In this document: positions 1 to 8,569 of the stretch, in pieces
Position numbering within the stretch: the stretch's first letter is position 1
Layout of the letters: the number at the start of each line of letters is the position of its first letter
DNA from: Pseudobutyrivibrio ruminis
GTDB lineage: Bacteria; Bacillota; Clostridia; Lachnospirales; Lachnospiraceae
Direction: 5' to 3'
NCBI GenBank assembly: GCA_015057305.1
Contig: SVES01000002.1
Location: forward strand, 113,295 to 177,294
DNA length: 64,000 nt
Position numbers and translations under genes: made by a program
The notes under the pieces: generated by a model
What the model was told of the DNA's origin: nothing
Seen by the model: only the letters and a program-made list of their open reading frames with translations
Database searches by the model: none

Positions 1-196
1 TGAGTATCATAATAAGCTTTTAGCGAATTTAAAAGCAGCTGATTTTAATGAAACTGTTAGAAGAATGATTGAAGAAGGGGAATATAACAGCCTGGTTGAT
101 GTTATGCCTTTAAATAAAAACAATAAAAAGATTGATAAATGGTACGTTAAATATATAACCCGTAAATATTATAAAGAGAAAATGGCTAAAATATGA
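1..196 (+). CDS. C-terminal end of an unknown protein (partial, cut by window edge)
   Basis: The frame beginning at base 2 is open from the window edge to a TGA at 194-196. It encodes about 64 residues of basic, Lys/Tyr-rich sequence ending in KMAKI. No motif is recognisable and the start lies outside the window. It is kept because the frame is open, the composition is protein-like and no gene competes for this stretch. The inverted repeat at 238-295 could serve as its terminator. Its function is unknown. Confidence 0.45.
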   Translation, partial: EYHNKLLANLKAADFNETVRRMIEEGEYNSLVDVMPLNKNNKKIDKWYVKYITRKYYKEKMAKI

Positions 197-237
197 TTGA
201 ATTGTGAAACTTTATTTTGTGGTGCATTAACGTATTG

Positions 238-295
238 ACTACTAGATGATGTGGTGGTAGTATAATTCTATCAACACAACATCTAGTAGTTTTTT
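238..295 (+). promoter_or_regulatory. Inverted repeat upstream of nrdD: candidate NrdR box pair and/or terminator
   Basis: The arms 238-253 and 275-290 are complementary at 15 of 16 positions around a 21-nt loop, and T290-T295 follows the right arm. The right arm contains CAACATCTAG (277-286), which fits the conserved positions of the NrdR box core CwAnATnTwG. The left arm has a weaker match at 242-251. A TATAAT (261-266) lies between them, and TTGACT (235-240) lies 20 bp upstream of it, a poor spacing. NrdR boxes usually occur as pairs in front of ribonucleotide reductase genes, so control of nrdD is plausible. The stem plus T-run could instead be the terminator of the upstream gene. Confidence 0.45.
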
Positions 296-370
296 ATTTA
301 CAGGAAACAAGATGTTGACAGAATATTATATACAAATGCAATTATTTTTAGATAAAACCCGGAGGTTATG

Positions 371-2494
371 ATGGAAAGATTTGTTGTTAAAAAGGATGGA
401 GCCTTAGAAGCTTTTAATGTACAAAAGGTGGTTGATGCTGTTAGTAAATCAGCTACTAGAGTGCTTGTAAAATTTACACCTGAGCAGGAAAAGTTTATAT
501 GTCAATTTGTTGAGGAAAGAGTGGAGGAGCTTGGCCTTGAAAAAATTGAAATTGCACAGATGCACAATATTGTTGAAGGCGCTTTGGAACGTGTTAATCC
601 AATGGTTGCAAAGTCTTATAGGGATTATCGTAACTATAAGCAAGATTTTGTACAGATGCTGGATGACGTTTATAAAAAGTCTCAGAATATCATGTACATT
701 GGGGATAAAGAGAACTCTAATACGGATTCAGCTCTTGTATCTACGAAGCGCTCGTTAATTTTTAATGAGCTTAATCGTGAGCTATATAAAAAGTTCTTCC
801 TTACAACTGAGGAGATTCAGGCAATTCGTGACGGATATATCTACATTCATGATATGAATGCCAGACGAGATACTATGAATTGCTGTTTGTTTGATGTTAA
901 ATCAGTTCTCGAGGGTGGCTTTGAGATGGGTAACATCTTCTACAATGAGCCAAAGAGTCTTGATGTAGCCTTTGATGTTATTGGTGATATTGTTCTTTCT
1001 GCAGCAAGTCAGCAGTATGGTGGCTTCACAATACCACAGGCTGACGAGATTCTTGAAAAATATGCTCAGAAATCTTATGACAAATATATGGAAAAATACT
1101 TAAATCTTGGTATTGATAAGGACAAGGCTCACGAAGTCTCTATGGCTGAGGTACAAAGAGAGATGGAACAGGGCTTCCAGGGCTGGGAGTACAAGTTTAA
1201 TACTGTTGCATCGAGCCGAGGAGATTATCCATTTATTACAGTTACTATCGGTCTTGGCACATCCACATTTGCAAAGATGGCATCTAAAGCCTGCCTTAAG
1301 GTTCGTTCTATCGGCCAGGGCAAGCCAGGATTCAAAAAGCCAGTTCTTTTCCCTAAGGTAGTATTTCTTTATGATGAAAATTTACACGGTCCAGGAAAAG
1401 AGCTTGAGGATGTGTTTGAAGCAGGAATCGACTGCTCTAGAAAGACTATGTATCCTGATTGGCTTTCACTTACAGGTGAGGGCTATATTGCAAGCATGTA
1501 CAAAAAATATGGCAAGGTTATATCACCTATGGGGTGCCGTGCATTTCTTTCCCCTTGGTATGAAAGAGGCGGCATGAAGCCGGCAGATGACAATGATGAG
1601 CCTGTATTTATTGGTAGATTTAATATTGGTGCTGTTTCACTTCATCTTCCAATGATTCTTGCAAAATCAAGACAGGAATCAAGAGATTTCTACGAGGTGC
1701 TTGATTACTATTTGGAGATGATTAGAAAGCTTCACATTCGTACCTATGCATACCTTGGAGAGATGCGTGCATCTACAAATCCACTTGCATACTGCGAAGG
1801 GGGCTTCTATGGCGGCCACCTTGGCTTCCACGACAAGATTAAGCCACTTTTAAAGGCTGCCACAGCATCCTTTGGAATTACAGCATTTAATGAGCTCCAG
1901 GAACTCTACAATGGCAAATCCCTTGTTGAGGATGGAGAATTTGCACTCGAAGTTCTTAAGCATATCAACGAAAAGGTTAATCAGTTTAAGGAAGAGGATG
2001 GCAATCTTTATGCTATCTACGGTACACCTGCTGAAAATCTTTGCGGCTTACAGATTAAACAGTTCAGAAATAAATATGGCCTTATTGAGAATGTTTCAGA
2101 CAGACCTTATGTATCAAATTCATTCCACTGCCATGTAACAGAAGATATTACACCAATCCAAAAGCAGGATTTAGAGGGACGTTTCTGGGAGCTTTGTAAT
2201 GGTGGTAAGATTCAGTATGTTCGTTATCCAATCAACTACAATCGTGAAGCTGTTAAGACCTTAGTTCGCAGAGCTATGGACAAGGGCTTCTATGAAGGCG
2301 TCAACCTATCACTTTCTTATTGTGATGACTGTGGTCACGAGGAGCTTGAAATGGATGTTTGCCCAGTATGTGGCAGCAAGAACCTTACCAAAATTGACCG
2401 CATGAACGGATATTTATCATATTCACGTGTAAAGGGCGACACTCGCCTTAATGAAGCCAAAATGGCAGAAATAGCCGATCGAAAATCTATGTAA
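371..2494 (+). CDS. nrdD: Anaerobic ribonucleoside-triphosphate reductase (class III)
   Basis: NrdD reduces ribonucleoside triphosphates to dNTPs in the absence of oxygen, using a glycyl radical installed by NrdG and normally formate as reductant. The 707-residue product has an N-terminal ATP-cone (about 1-95) for allosteric control, the ten-stranded barrel body, and a C-terminal zinc site (Cys651, Cys654, Cys664, Cys667). The glycyl-radical loop RMNGYL follows, with Gly680 as the predicted radical site. Two ATGs stand in tandem at 368 and 371. The second is chosen because GGAGG (361-365) lies 5 nt before it but only 2 nt before the first. nrdG follows after a structured 206-bp gap. Confidence 0.97.
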   Translation: MERFVVKKDGALEAFNVQKVVDAVSKSATRVLVKFTPEQEKFICQFVEERVEELGLEKIEIAQMHNIVEGALERVNPMVAKSYRDYRNYKQDFVQMLDDVYKKSQNIMYIGDKENSNTDSALVSTKRSLIFNELNRELYKKFFLTTEEIQAIRDGYIYIHDMNARRDTMNCCLFDVKSVLEGGFEMGNIFYNEPKSLDVAFDVIGDIVLSAASQQYGGFTIPQADEILEKYAQKSYDKYMEKYLNLGIDKDKAHEVSMAEVQREMEQGFQGWEYKFNTVASSRGDYPFITVTIGLGTSTFAKMASKACLKVRSIGQGKPGFKKPVLFPKVVFLYDENLHGPGKELEDVFEAGIDCSRKTMYPDWLSLTGEGYIASMYKKYGKVISPMGCRAFLSPWYERGGMKPADDNDEPVFIGRFNIGAVSLHLPMILAKSRQESRDFYEVLDYYLEMIRKLHIRTYAYLGEMRASTNPLAYCEGGFYGGHLGFHDKIKPLLKAATASFGITAFNELQELYNGKSLVEDGEFALEVLKHINEKVNQFKEEDGNLYAIYGTPAENLCGLQIKQFRNKYGLIENVSDRPYVSNSFHCHVTEDITPIQKQDLEGRFWELCNGGKIQYVRYPINYNREAVKTLVRRAMDKGFYEGVNLSLSYCDDCGHEELEMDVCPVCGSKNLTKIDRMNGYLSYSRVKGDTRLNEAKMAEIADRKSM

Positions 2495-2571
2495 CGTGGC
2501 TAGCCGGTAGGCGGTGCACAGGCAATATTAACGATAATAAATGAGCAGTTCATTATACGTTAGAGGAATTT

Positions 2572-2671
2572 CTCAGCGTGAGTAAACTGTAGCTAACAAG
2601 CTATTATTATTCTCAAGCGAAGCATGTCGCTGAGCGGAGAATACATAATGCTTGTGAGCGTAACAGTTTAC
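2572..2671 (+). repeat. Extended imperfect hairpin between nrdD and nrdG (structured RNA or REP-like element)
   Basis: Six successive helices can be paired by eye: 2582-2590 with 2663-2671 (9 bp), 2592-2594 with 2657-2659, 2596-2601 with 2650-2655 (6 bp), 2603-2607 with 2645-2649 (5 bp), 2609-2614 with 2637-2642 (6 bp) and 2616-2619 with 2628-2631. That makes about 33 bp in a 90-nt hairpin. CTCAGCG (2572-2578) is also complementary to CGCTGAG (2628-2634), giving a competing pairing. No T-run follows, so it is not a plain terminator. No protein-coding frame of useful length covers it. Confidence 0.6.
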
Positions 2672-2700
2672 GTAAGTTAGACTGCGGACTTGGAGATTAT

Positions 2701-3192
2701 ATGAATTACCATAATATTACAAAAGACGACATGCTTAATGGTGATGGCTTACGTGTGGTCCTTTGGGTGGCAGGCTGCGACCATCATTGTAAGGAGTGTC
2801 AGAATCCTCAAACATGGGATCCTGATGGCGGCATCAAATTTGATGCTGCGGCAAAAGAAGAATTATACGAGTCATTATCTCGCGACTATATATCTGGTAT
2901 CACGTTTAGTGGTGGAGATCCACTTTTTCCTGGCAATAGACAGGAAGTGACGGAGCTTGCCCGGGAGATTAGGGAGAGATTTCCCGGGAAGACCGTCTGG
3001 CTCTACACTGGTTTTACCTATGAGCAAATTAAAGAACTAGAAATTATGAAATATTTGGATGTTCTGGTTGACGGAGAATTTGAAATTGATAAGATAGATT
3101 TGCAGGCAAAATGGAGAGGCAGTATTAATCAAAGAGTAATTGATGTGCCTCAGACTAGAAATTTAGGTAAGCTTGTACTTGCTTGCGATTAA
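2701..3192 (+). CDS. nrdG: Anaerobic ribonucleotide reductase activating protein (radical SAM)
   Basis: This radical-SAM enzyme cleaves S-adenosylmethionine to generate the glycyl radical on NrdD. The 163-residue protein is of normal length and carries the radical-SAM cysteines Cys26, Cys30 and Cys33 in the CX3CX2C spacing typical of activases. It also has the SGGDPL motif near residue 70 that contributes to SAM binding. GGAG at 2692-2695 sits 5 nt before the ATG. It is the natural partner of the preceding nrdD. The hairpin in the gap could adjust the NrdD:NrdG ratio. Confidence 0.96.
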   Translation: MNYHNITKDDMLNGDGLRVVLWVAGCDHHCKECQNPQTWDPDGGIKFDAAAKEELYESLSRDYISGITFSGGDPLFPGNRQEVTELAREIRERFPGKTVWLYTGFTYEQIKELEIMKYLDVLVDGEFEIDKIDLQAKWRGSINQRVIDVPQTRNLGKLVLACD

Positions 3193-3212
3193 ATTTAGGG
3201 AGAATTGAATAA

Positions 3213-3650
3213 ATGAATATTAATATTTTGCGTATGACTGATTCTGCAAAGCTACCAGAACGAGGTTCAGCTTCGGCAGCTGGGTATGATTTGTTTGCTG
3301 ATGTTAGCCAGGATGTAACTATTGCACCTCACGAAACCAAGATGATTGGCACAGGTCTAGCAATGGAAATCCCAGAGGGATATTTTGGTGGAATATTTGC
3401 AAGAAGTGGTCTTTCGGCCAAGGAAGGACTTAGACCAGCAAATTGTGTTGGCGTTGTAGATTCAGATTACAGGGGAGAGATAAAGGTAGCCCTTCATAAT
3501 GATGGAGAGGTTCCAAGAGTTGTGACTAGTGCACAAAAGATTGCACAGCTTGTTGTTGTTCCATTTCTATCAATTGGATTTACTGAGGTCTCAGAATTGT
3601 CTGATACGGTCCGCGGAGAGGGCGGATTCGGTTCCACTGGAAAACATTAA
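3213..3650 (+). CDS. dut: dUTP diphosphatase (trimeric dUTPase)
   Basis: Dut hydrolyses dUTP to dUMP and pyrophosphate, which keeps uracil out of DNA and feeds dTMP synthesis. All five motifs of the homotrimeric family are visible in 145 residues: AAGYDL (22-27), ARSGL (63-67), the uracil-binding hairpin around Asp83-Tyr86-Arg87-Gly88, the SAQKIAQL motif, and the glycine-rich C-terminal arm RGEGGFGSTGKH (134-145). It lies 20 bp after nrdG, so the three nucleotide-supply genes probably share transcripts. A hairpin follows the stop. Confidence 0.96.
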   Translation: MNINILRMTDSAKLPERGSASAAGYDLFADVSQDVTIAPHETKMIGTGLAMEIPEGYFGGIFARSGLSAKEGLRPANCVGVVDSDYRGEIKVALHNDGEVPRVVTSAQKIAQLVVVPFLSIGFTEVSELSDTVRGEGGFGSTGKH

Positions 3651-3663
3651 TAAAACCTATAAT

Positions 3664-3690
3664 GGCGCCTGGACTATTCCAGACGCCTTT
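3664..3690 (+). terminator. Hairpin after dut, probable weak terminator
   Basis: GGCGCCTGGA (3664-3673) pairs at 9 of 10 positions with TCCAGACGCC (3678-3687) around a 4-nt loop. Only three Ts follow, so termination may be partial and the topoisomerase genes may be reached by read-through. Confidence 0.55.
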
Positions 3691-3730
3691 GAAGCGTTTA
3701 TATTCTAAGATTTGAAAGAGAGTAAGTTTT

Positions 3731-5656
3731 ATGGCAAAAAAGGTTACTTATGATGCAAGCTCCATATCTGTATTAGAAGGCTTAGAGGCTGTTAGAAAAA
3801 GACCTGGTATGTATATCGGGTCTACTTCTAGAAAGGGCTTGAATCACCTTATTTATGAAATAGTAGACAACTCTGTTGATGAGCATTTAGCAGGGGAGTG
3901 CGATACTATTCATGTCACACTTGAAAAGGATGGCAGTTGTACTGTCGAGGATAACGGACGAGGCATCCCGGTTGGTATGCACGCTAAAGGTGTTCCAGCA
4001 GCCCGCTTGGTATTTTCCACACTGCATGCTGGCGGAAAATTTGACGATAGCGTTTACAAAACCTCTGGTGGTCTACATGGTGTAGGCTCATCTGTTGTTA
4101 ATGCTCTTAGCACCTATATGACAGTTGATATTTCAAGGGAGGGCTTTGTTCACCACGATAGATATGAGAGAGGGGTTCCTACAGAGGAGCTTGTAGATGG
4201 ACTTCTTCCAAAAATCGCAAAGACTACAAAGCATGGCACAAAGATTAATTTCCTGCCTGACCCAGAAATATTCGAAAAAACATATTTTAAAGAGGATGAT
4301 ATTAAGTCTAGACTTCACGAGACTGCTTATCTCAATCCAGGCTTAACTATTAATTATGCTGATTTACGTGGTGAAGAACCAGAATATGAGACTTTCCATG
4401 AGCCAGATGGTATAAAAGGCTTTGTTAAAGAAATAAATAAGACTGCAGAGACACTTCATGATGTCATTTATTTTAAGGGCAGTTCAGATGGCATTGAGCT
4501 TGAAGTGGCATTCCAGTATTGTAATGAATTTAAGGAAAATATTTTAGGCTTTTGTAATAATATTTATAACTCTGAAGGTGGTACACACATCACAGGTTTT
4601 AAGACTGTTCTTACCACTGTAATTAATAATTACGCAAGAGAGCTTGGAATTCTTAAAGACAAGGATGCAAATTTTACTGGTGCAGATGTTAGAAACGGCA
4701 TTACAGCCATAGTTTCAATCAAGCATCCAGATCCTCGTTTTGAAGGTCAGACTAAGACTAAGCTTGATAATCCTGATGCTTCTAAAGCCACACAAAAGGT
4801 TTGTCAGGACGAATTAATTCTCTACTTTGACAGAAATTTGGATACATTAAAGGCTATTATTTCCTGCGCAGAAAAGTCTGCCAAGATTCGTAAATCAGAA
4901 GAAAAAGCAAAGACAAATCTTCTTACTAAGCAAAAGTTTTCTTTTGATCAAAATGGCAAGCTTGCCAACTGTGAATCAAGGGATGCAGATAAATGCGAAA
5001 TCTTTATCGTAGAGGGAGATTCCGCTGGTGGTTCTGCAAAGATGGCAAGAAACCGTATGTATCAAGCTATCATGCCAATAAGAGGTAAAATTCTAAACGT
5101 TGAGAAGGCATCTATGGACAAGGTGCTTGCCAATGCTGAAATCAAGACACTTATTAACGCCTTTGGATGTGGTTTTTCTGAGGGCTATGGCAATGACTTT
5201 GATATAACAAAGCTTCGTTACGACAAGATTGTTATCATGGCTGATGCGGATGTGGATGGTGCCCATATCTGCACATTGCTTTTGACCTTCTTCTATAGAT
5301 TTATGCCAGAGCTTATCCGTGAGGGGCATGTTTATATTGCAATGCCTCCTCTTTATAAGGCAATTCCTTCCAAGGGTGAGGAGGAATACCTTTATGATGA
5401 TGTTGCTCTTGAAAAGTACCGTAAAAAAATGAATGGAAAGTCATTTACCCTTCAAAGATACAAAGGTTTAGGTGAGATGGATAAGGATCAGCTTTGGGAG
5501 ACCACCCTTGACCCTGAACGTCGAAAGCTTAAGCTTGTAGAAATTGAGGATGCACTTATGGCTTCAGAGGTAACTGAGTTATTAATGGGTAGCGATGTTG
5601 CACCTCGAAAGGAATTTATTTACAAACATGCCAAGGAAGCTGAAATAGATGCTTAA
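3731..5656 (+). CDS. Type IIA DNA topoisomerase subunit B (GyrB/ParE family)
   Basis: This is the ATPase/TOPRIM subunit of a gyrase or topoisomerase IV, 641 residues long. It has the GHKL ATPase fold at the N-terminus (EIVDNSVDEH, DNGRGIPVG, and the ATP-lid GGLHGVGSSVVNAL). The TOPRIM residues are in the VEGDSAGGSA motif near residue 427 and the DADVDGAH motif near 503, and the QRYKGLGEM tail motif is present. It forms a two-gene unit with the A subunit 22 bp downstream. The locus is not beside dnaA/recF, and the partner lacks a GyrA box. Many Lachnospiraceae carry such a second pair, so a topoisomerase IV-like role is as likely as gyrase and no symbol is assigned. Confidence 0.93.
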   Translation: MAKKVTYDASSISVLEGLEAVRKRPGMYIGSTSRKGLNHLIYEIVDNSVDEHLAGECDTIHVTLEKDGSCTVEDNGRGIPVGMHAKGVPAARLVFSTLHAGGKFDDSVYKTSGGLHGVGSSVVNALSTYMTVDISREGFVHHDRYERGVPTEELVDGLLPKIAKTTKHGTKINFLPDPEIFEKTYFKEDDIKSRLHETAYLNPGLTINYADLRGEEPEYETFHEPDGIKGFVKEINKTAETLHDVIYFKGSSDGIELEVAFQYCNEFKENILGFCNNIYNSEGGTHITGFKTVLTTVINNYARELGILKDKDANFTGADVRNGITAIVSIKHPDPRFEGQTKTKLDNPDASKATQKVCQDELILYFDRNLDTLKAIISCAEKSAKIRKSEEKAKTNLLTKQKFSFDQNGKLANCESRDADKCEIFIVEGDSAGGSAKMARNRMYQAIMPIRGKILNVEKASMDKVLANAEIKTLINAFGCGFSEGYGNDFDITKLRYDKIVIMADADVDGAHICTLLLTFFYRFMPELIREGHVYIAMPPLYKAIPSKGEEEYLYDDVALEKYRKKMNGKSFTLQRYKGLGEMDKDQLWETTLDPERRKLKLVEIEDALMASEVTELLMGSDVAPRKEFIYKHAKEAEIDA

Positions 5657-5678
5657 TACTAAGAAAGGGTAATAAATT

Positions 5679-7919
5679 ATGTCACAAGAAGTAATTAGAA
5701 CTGAATATTCTGAGATAATGCAGAAATCCTTCATAGATTATTCAATGTCAGTTATCCTTGCTCGTGCAGTACCTGATGTTAGAGATGGTCTTAAGCCTGT
5801 ACAGCGTCGTACTCTTTACGACATGTACGAACTGAAGGTTGATTATAATAAGCCATATAAAAAGAGTGCCCGTATTGTAGGTGATACAATGGGTAAATAT
5901 CATCCACATGGAGATAGCTCTATTTATGAGGCTCTTGTAGTTATGAGTCAGGATTTTAAGAAAAGTCTTCCTCTTGTTGATGGACATGGAAACTTTGGTT
6001 CTATCGAAGGAGATGGAGCTGCTGCCATGCGTTACACAGAGGCTCGTCTTGCCAAGGTTGCTCAGGAAGTCTACTTAGGAGACCTGGATAAAAATGTAGT
6101 AGATTTTGTTCCAAACTATGATGAGACAGAAAAGGAACCAGAAGTACTTCCAGTACGAGTTCCTAATATTCTTATAAATGGTTCTGATGGTATCGCAGTT
6201 GGTATGGTTACTTCCATTCCACAGCATAACCTTGGAGAGGTTATAGACGGTGTTATCGCTTATATGAAGAACCCTGATATTAACACAGCACAGATGCTGG
6301 AGCTGATTCCAGGACCAGATTTTCCTACTGGTGGAATTATTACAAATAAGGACGATTTACTTGAAATATATTCTACTGGTGTTGGCAAAATAAAAATTCG
6401 TGGTAAGGCAGAAATTGAAAAAATCAAGGGTGGTAAGGAGCAGATTGTTATTACAGAGATTCCTTACACAATGATAGGTGCCAATATTGGTAAATTCTTA
6501 AATGATATCTATAGTCTTGTTGAAACTAAAAAGACCAATGATATTACAGATATTTCAAATCAATCCTCAAAGGATGGTATGCGCATAATTGTTGAGCTTA
6601 GAAAGGGCGCAGATGCCAATAATGTTTTAAATTTGCTATACAAAAAGACAAGGCTTGAGGATACTTTTGGTGTCAATATGCTTGCAGTTGCAGATGGCAA
6701 GCCTGAGACACTTGGAATTGTTCCAATTATCAGACATCACGTTAATTTTCAGTATGAACTTTGTACTAGAAAATACACACATTTACTTGGCAAAGAGCAG
6801 GAAAAGAAGGAAATCCAAGAGGGCTTAATCAAGGCATGTGATGTTATTGATTTGATTATCGAAATCCTTAGAGGCTCTAAGGATGTAAAGCAGGCTAAGG
6901 CCTGCCTTGTTGACGGTATTACAGCGGGCATTAAGTTTAAATCTGTTGAGTCTAGACGTGATGCTGAGCTTCTTAGATTTACCGACAGACAGGCTCAAGC
7001 AATTTTAGATATGCGTTTACATCGTCTAATTGGCTTGGAAATCGAAGCACTGAGAGCTGATTATGATGAAACAATGGATAAAATTGCAAAATATACTAAG
7101 ATTTTATCCAGCCGCGGTGAGATGGCAAAGGTTATTATTAAGGATTTGCAGTCAATTAAAAAGGAATATGCTAGAGCTCGTCGCACAGTGATTGACAATG
7201 TGGAAGAAGCTGTTGTTGAGGAGAAGCCAATTGAGGTTATAGACGTTGCTGTTTTAATTGATCGATTTGCTTATGCTCGTGTGGTTGATATGCCAACCTT
7301 CGAAAGAAATAAGGAGGCTGCTGAGGCTGAATCTAAAAAGATTGTCATTTGTAAAAACACAGATAAGCTATGTCTTTTTACTGGAAGTGGCGAGATGCAC
7401 ACCATAAAGGTTCTAAGCCTTCCATTTGGAAAGTTTAGAGATAAGGGACAACCAATCGATACAGCTGAAAAAGGCTCTAAGCTAGACCTTACAAAAGAAA
7501 ATCTTATACTTGCTGATTCAATGGAAAATATCAAAGGGCATAAGCTGTTATTTGGTACAAAAACAGCTATGATTAAGCTTGTTGACGGTAGTGAATTTGA
7601 TGTTAGCCGTAAGGTTATTGCTGCAACTAAGCTTGCAGAGCAGGATGAAGTAATATGTGTTCAGCTTATTGAAGCCGGCACTACTGTTGTTATGCAATCG
7701 GCAAAGGATATGTTCCTTAGGATAGAGGGAGATACAATTCCTGAAAAGAAAAAGACTGCTGTGGGTGTTCGTGGAATGAAGCTTGCAAAGGGTGATGAGC
7801 TTACAAATATTTATGTTTTGCCAGAAGGTGAAAATATTGATGTTAAGGTAAAGGATAAGGTTGTTGCACTTGGCAGATTGCACGTAGCCTCACGTGATAC
7901 AAAGGGCGTTAAAAAATGA
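5679..7919 (+). CDS. Type IIA DNA topoisomerase subunit A (GyrA/ParC family), no GyrA box seen
   Basis: This is the DNA breakage-reunion subunit, 746 residues. The catalytic tyrosine is Tyr119 in AAAMRYTEARL. The quinolone-determining stretch HPHGDSSIYEA (75-85) has Ser80 and Glu84 at the sites matching E. coli GyrA Ser83 and Asp87. The C-terminal beta-pinwheel (from about residue 510) is short, and the region near 535-555, where gyrases carry the Q(R/K)RGG(R/K)G box needed for DNA wrapping and negative supercoiling, has no such motif. Length and this absence point to a ParC-like relaxing or decatenating enzyme, while the N-terminal domain is GyrA-like. Its stop overlaps the next gene by 4 nt (ATGA). 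Confidence 0.92.
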   Translation: MSQEVIRTEYSEIMQKSFIDYSMSVILARAVPDVRDGLKPVQRRTLYDMYELKVDYNKPYKKSARIVGDTMGKYHPHGDSSIYEALVVMSQDFKKSLPLVDGHGNFGSIEGDGAAAMRYTEARLAKVAQEVYLGDLDKNVVDFVPNYDETEKEPEVLPVRVPNILINGSDGIAVGMVTSIPQHNLGEVIDGVIAYMKNPDINTAQMLELIPGPDFPTGGIITNKDDLLEIYSTGVGKIKIRGKAEIEKIKGGKEQIVITEIPYTMIGANIGKFLNDIYSLVETKKTNDITDISNQSSKDGMRIIVELRKGADANNVLNLLYKKTRLEDTFGVNMLAVADGKPETLGIVPIIRHHVNFQYELCTRKYTHLLGKEQEKKEIQEGLIKACDVIDLIIEILRGSKDVKQAKACLVDGITAGIKFKSVESRRDAELLRFTDRQAQAILDMRLHRLIGLEIEALRADYDETMDKIAKYTKILSSRGEMAKVIIKDLQSIKKEYARARRTVIDNVEEAVVEEKPIEVIDVAVLIDRFAYARVVDMPTFERNKEAAEAESKKIVICKNTDKLCLFTGSGEMHTIKVLSLPFGKFRDKGQPIDTAEKGSKLDLTKENLILADSMENIKGHKLLFGTKTAMIKLVDGSEFDVSRKVIAATKLAEQDEVICVQLIEAGTTVVMQSAKDMFLRIEGDTIPEKKKTAVGVRGMKLAKGDELTNIYVLPEGENIDVKVKDKVVALGRLHVASRDTKGVKK

Positions 7920-8569
7920 TAAAAAATATATATTTTGATTTAGATGGTACTTTAGTTGATTCGGCGCCTGGCATTATCGAAGGACTAAAGCGTACTCTTG
8001 TTAAGTTTGGATATGAGATTCCCGACTATTCTACACTTAGAAAATGCGTAGGGCCACCATTTACGGTTTCTTATCCTGATATTTTACATATCAAGGATGA
8101 AGATTTTACAGAGGCAGTGGCATATTACAGGCATTATTATGATGTTGAAAACGGAATGTATAACGCTACTGTATTTGCTGGTGTAGAGGACTTGCTTAAG
8201 GAATTGGTTAAAAGAGGCTATTGCTTATTTGTTTGTACCTCAAAGCCTGAACCTACAGCAAGAAAGCTACTTAAAAAACTGGAGATTGATAAATATTTTA
8301 CAGATATCTGTGGTGCCACTTATGATGCAAAAATAGACACTAAAACAGATGTTATCAATCTTTGCTTTGAAAGAGCACCTTGGCATAAAAAGGATGAAAC
8401 AATACTTATAGGTGACACAAAATATGATGCTGAGGGTGCCTACAATACTGGAATCCGCTGTATAGGGGTTTCCTGGGGCTTTGGAGATTGTGCTGAAATG
8501 GAAGCCGCTGGTGCTGTAGAGATTTTAGATTTGCCTAGTGAGGTGCTTGATTATATTGAAGCAAATTAG
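7916..8569 (+). CDS. HAD-superfamily phosphatase (phosphoglycolate phosphatase-like)
   Basis: This 217-residue hydrolase has the HAD motif I DLDGT (8-12, nucleophile Asp8, general acid Asp10), a helical cap inserted after motif I, motif II in VCTSKP (Thr/Ser), and motif III/IV as IGDTKYDAEGA. The fold resembles the Gph/PpaX subfamily, whose members act on phosphoglycolate or other small phosphomonoesters. The true substrate cannot be read from the sequence. It is translationally coupled to the topoisomerase A subunit by a 4-nt overlap, and the next gene begins inside or just after its end. Confidence 0.9.
   Translation: MIKNIYFDLDGTLVDSAPGIIEGLKRTLVKFGYEIPDYSTLRKCVGPPFTVSYPDILHIKDEDFTEAVAYYRHYYDVENGMYNATVFAGVEDLLKELVKRGYCLFVCTSKPEPTARKLLKKLEIDKYFTDICGATYDAKIDTKTDVINLCFERAPWHKKDETILIGDTKYDAEGAYNTGIRCIGVSWGFGDCAEMEAAGAVEILDLPSEVLDYIEAN

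Noticed and set aside
3658..3663. TATAAT in front of the topoisomerase genes
   Set aside because: No acceptable -35 sequence lies 16-18 bp upstream, and the hexamer directly abuts the dut hairpin, so it is not reported as a promoter.
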